Shown piece by piece: positions 61,975 to 64,000 of a stretch of DNA of 64,000 nt; the first letter of the stretch is position 1; each line of letters begins with the position of its first letter. A program made the translations under genes and the position numbers. The notes under the pieces are model-generated. The model was not told where the DNA came from. It saw only the letters and a list, made by a program, of their open reading frames with translations, and did no database searches. The stretch covers positions 1 through 64,000 of the forward strand of contig CAVZRW010000001.1 in assembly GCA_963777855.1 (NCBI GenBank), written 5' to 3'. Source of the DNA: Prado023 sp963777855 (GTDB lineage Bacteria; Actinomycetota; Actinomycetes; S36-B12; CAIYMF01).

Positions 61975-63186
61975 TCAGTCCAGGACGTGGCTGACCAGGC
62001 CGTCGAGCAGCTTGGGCTCGAACCAGGTCGACTTCGGGGGCATGATCCCGCCGGCGTCGGCGACCGCCATCAGGTCATCGACGGTGGTCGGGTGCAGGGT
62101 GAACGCCGCTGTCCAGGCCCCGGAGTCGACCGCGGCTCGCAGCTCGTCGGCGGGACGCACCCCGCCGACGAACCCGATCCGCCGGTCGGTGCGCGGGTCG
62201 GTGATCCCCAGCAGCGGGGCGAGCAGGTGCTCCTGGAGCACCGCGACGTCCAGCCGGTCGGCCGGGTCGGCGGCCGCCCGCAGCGGCGCCGGCGCGACGA
62301 GCGTGTACCACTGGCCGGCCAGGTACATCCCGAACGTGCCGGGCTCAGCCGGGCTGACCGGCCCCGGGGCCCGGTGGAGCTCCATCCGCACCGAGACGGC
62401 CTGCCGCAGCGCCTCGTCGGTCAGCCCCTCGGGCGCCCGGACGACCCGGTTGTAGGGCAGGATCCGCACCTCGTCGCTGGGGAACGCGGCCGCCAGGAAC
62501 AGCGACGTCGAGGCGCTGGGGCTCTGGGCGTGCACGATCGAGGCGGCGGCGCTGCGGTGGTGGCCGTCGGCGATGTACAGCGCACCCAGGGCGTCGAAGG
62601 CCGCGGTCAGCTCCTCGACCAGGGCCGGGTCGGCCACCGGCCAGACCTCATGGCGCACACCACCGGGACCGACCAGGTCGGTGGGCGCCGGGGCGTCGGT
62701 CACGGTGGCCACGACGCGGGCGACCCGGGCATCGGGGCGGTGGATCAGGAACGCCGGACCGGTCTGGGCGCCCAGGGCCCGCATGTGGGCCACGCGGTCG
62801 GCCTGCTTGTCCGGCCGGGTGGTCTCATGGCGCCGGATGCGCCCGTCGTCGTAGGCCGCGACGCTGGCCCCGCCGAGGATGCCGGTCTGTGCGTGGCCGG
62901 CACGCGTGAGCCGATAGGCGTGGAAGCCGGGCTCGGCGTCGCGGACCAGCAGCCCCTCCTCGCCCAGGCGGGCCAATGCCGTGGCGGCCAGGGCGTAGCC
63001 CTGGGCTGCGGGCGCGTCGTCGGGCAGGTCGATGTCCGGCCGTGACACGTGCAGGAAGGAGTGCGGCCGGCCCGCGGCCATGGCCCGCGCCTCCTGGCGG
63101 TCCATCACGTCGTAGGGCAGCTCGGCCACCTCGGCGGCACGTCCAGCGGGTGGGCACAGGCCCCGGATGGGGGCGAACAGGGTCAC
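61975..63186 (-). CDS. DUF1015 family protein (SerK-like fold)
   Basis: 403 residues. Conserved blocks are ELPYDVMDRQEARAM, HETTRPDKQADRVAHMRAL, YIADGHHRSAAA and FVGGVRPADEL. The family is widespread; some members are ADP-dependent serine kinases, others uncharacterised. GTG 63186 is 6 nt after TACGAT (minus strand), a leaderless arrangement that fixes the start. It is upstream of the PfkB gene with a 51-bp gap, same strand. The gene is intact. Confidence 0.8.
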   Translation of the reverse strand: MTLFAPIRGLCPPAGRAAEVAELPYDVMDRQEARAMAAGRPHSFLHVSRPDIDLPDDAPAAQGYALAATALARLGEEGLLVRDAEPGFHAYRLTRAGHAQTGILGGASVAAYDDGRIRRHETTRPDKQADRVAHMRALGAQTGPAFLIHRPDARVARVVATVTDAPAPTDLVGPGGVRHEVWPVADPALVEELTAAFDALGALYIADGHHRSAAASIVHAQSPSASTSLFLAAAFPSDEVRILPYNRVVRAPEGLTDEALRQAVSVRMELHRAPGPVSPAEPGTFGMYLAGQWYTLVAPAPLRAAADPADRLDVAVLQEHLLAPLLGITDPRTDRRIGFVGGVRPADELRAAVDSGAWTAAFTLHPTTVDDLMAVADAGGIMPPKSTWFEPKLLDGLVSHVLD

Positions 63187-63192
63187 CCGGGA

Positions 63193-63198
63193 ATCGTA
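63193..63198 (-). promoter_or_regulatory. -10 box TACGAT of a leaderless DUF1015 transcript
   Basis: Minus-strand TACGAT, 6 nt before GTG 63186. Confidence 0.45.
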
Positions 63199-63248
63199 GG
63201 AGGCCCCGTGCCGCGCTGGCGGAGGGTGGCTGCGACTCGCGCGTCCGG

Positions 63249-63282
63249 GGGCCGGCGTCCCTGTGCGTGCGGACGCCGGCCC
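63249..63282 (-). terminator. 12-bp GC hairpin downstream of the PEBP gene
   Basis: GGGCCGGCGTCC (63249-63260) and its exact complement (63271-63282) with a 10-nt loop, 43 bp after the PEBP stop; no T-tract. Confidence 0.5.
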
Positions 63283-63325
63283 GGCGTACCGGACCTCCCC
63301 CTCGCCCACGCGAGGGTCGCGATCC

Positions 63326-63859
63326 TCAGTGGGCGAAGGTGGCCACGATCCGGGCGCGGGCCAGCGTGTGGAAGGCCAGCCGGAATCCGACGGTCGCCGG
63401 CGGGGAGTCCGGCTGCGCGCCGAGGCTGGGGACGTCCATGGCGTGCACCACGAACATGTAGCGGTGCGGGTGGTCGCCGGCCGGGGGTGCGGCCCCGCCG
63501 TACTCGGCGCTGGCGAAGTCGGTGCGCACGTGGAACCCCCCGGGCAGGGCCGCGTCGCTGGCCCCGGCGCCGCGCGCCAGCGTGGTCACCGAGGGCGGCA
63601 GGTCCACCACGACCCAGTGCCAGAAGCCCGACGCGGTGGGGGCGTCGGGGTCGAAGCAGGTCACCGCGAACCCCGCGGTCGCCTCGGGGAACCCGGACCA
63701 CTCCAGCTGGGGGGAGATGTTCGCGCCACCGGCGGAGTGGTGCACATGGGCAAGCGGCATCTCGGTGCCCTCGACCAGGTCGCTGCTGGTCACGGTGAAG
63801 GCCCCCACCGTGGGCAGGTACAGGTAGGGATCCGGTGCCACCGGTCGCTCCAGGGACAT
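63326..63859 (-). CDS. YbhB/YbcL-type phosphatidylethanolamine-binding protein
   Basis: 177 residues. PEBP blocks are GANISPQLEWSGFPEATAGFAVTCFDPDAPT, SGFWHWVVVDLPPSVTTLA and YGGAAPPAGDHPHRYMFVVHAMD. Ligand and function in bacteria are unclear. GGGAGG before the ATG gives a normal ribosome site, in contrast to the leaderless neighbours. Upstream 63860-64000 holds only an imperfect direct repeat (CGCGCCCGCGTCCGGGC type); no other gene is visible. Confidence 0.88.
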   Translation of the reverse strand: MSLERPVAPDPYLYLPTVGAFTVTSSDLVEGTEMPLAHVHHSAGGANISPQLEWSGFPEATAGFAVTCFDPDAPTASGFWHWVVVDLPPSVTTLARGAGASDAALPGGFHVRTDFASAEYGGAAPPAGDHPHRYMFVVHAMDVPSLGAQPDSPPATVGFRLAFHTLARARIVATFAH

Positions 63860-64000
63860 GGGTGCCTCCCTCGTGTTGCTCGGATACCACAGCCAACCAC
63901 GCCCCGGTGGCCGCACGCGCGCCCGCGTCCGGGCCCGCCGTCCCAGCCCGTTCGCGCCCGCGTCCGGGCTCGTCGTGGACCCGGCCCCGTATGGCAGGGT

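Noticed and set aside
63860..64000. Possible gene start at the right edge
   Set aside because: Only an imperfect direct repeat of GC-rich sequence is visible; no start with coding continuation.

Overview
The window is high-GC actinobacterial chromosome. The evidence is the very high GC content, GTG starts, many TANNNT -10 boxes placed 6-7 nt before start codons (leaderless mRNAs), and actinobacterial families such as the GerMN/Gmad2 lipoprotein, the Abhydrolase_9 protein, LytR-CpsA-Psr, an FAD/Fe-S D-lactate dehydrogenase and an EttA-type ABC-F protein. Genus cannot be fixed from the sequence; Micrococcales or Propionibacteriales are reasonable guesses. There is no phage, IS element, CRISPR array, rRNA or tRNA.

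Layout. 1-5.1 kb: a sucrose PTS operon (scrA, scrK, start of scrB) divergent from a LacI-type scrR across an array of five LacI-like half-operators, then two small membrane proteins. 5.1-6.9 kb: cytoplasmic GH13 alpha-amylase and a small protein made of 9-residue VLSIGSVGS repeats. 7-26 kb: a Pfa-type (PUFA-synthase-like) secondary-lipid locus. A converging Sfp-type phosphopantetheinyl transferase is followed by a minus-strand operon that reads, in transcription order: PfaD-like FMN enoyl reductase, acyl-CoA dehydrogenase, a megasynthase of about 3,150 residues (KS-AT-KS-ACPx5-KR-DH), and a fused biotin-carrier/carboxyltransferase. A strong 31-bp dyad sits just upstream of the operon. 26-30 kb: Abhydrolase_9, MaoC-type hydratase and a stand-alone RNase III-like domain protein. 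30-45 kb: ssb, GerMN lipoprotein, ettA, a DUF559 nuclease-like gene bracketed by two copies of one 24-bp-arm palindrome, a 7-bp tandem repeat, D-lactate dehydrogenase, isochorismatase-family hydrolase, AspT-like transporter, GH13 alpha-glucosidase, truncated haemoglobin and an NmrA-like SDR fused to DUF2867. 45-64 kb: housekeeping genes in intact frames (mscS-like, malQ, pepN, rpiB, dacB, rocD, HerA/DUF853 ATPase, FG-GAP/NodB secreted protein, LytR-CpsA-Psr, PfkB kinase, DUF1015, PEBP).

How the genes work together. The carboxylase should supply malonyl-CoA. The AT (HAFH signature) loads it on the ACP array that the PPTase should activate. KS/KR/DH plus the trans-acting enoyl reductase and the acyl-CoA dehydrogenase would set chain length and unsaturation of an unknown lipid. 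Sucrose, starch and maltodextrin genes (scr, two GH13 enzymes, malQ) point to carbohydrate use.

The most unusual features are as follows. All five ACPs carry Thr where Ser normally holds phosphopantetheine. In-frame DNA palindromes with compensatory changes form the linkers between ACPs and recur inside the carboxylase gene. The carboxylase has lost most of its ATP-grasp domain. A caveat applies to the first 45 kb: roughly 35-40 single- or double-base frame breaks interrupt otherwise well-conserved genes, most densely in the first 5 kb, and none is seen after 44.8 kb. This pattern fits sequencing or assembly error better than gene decay.
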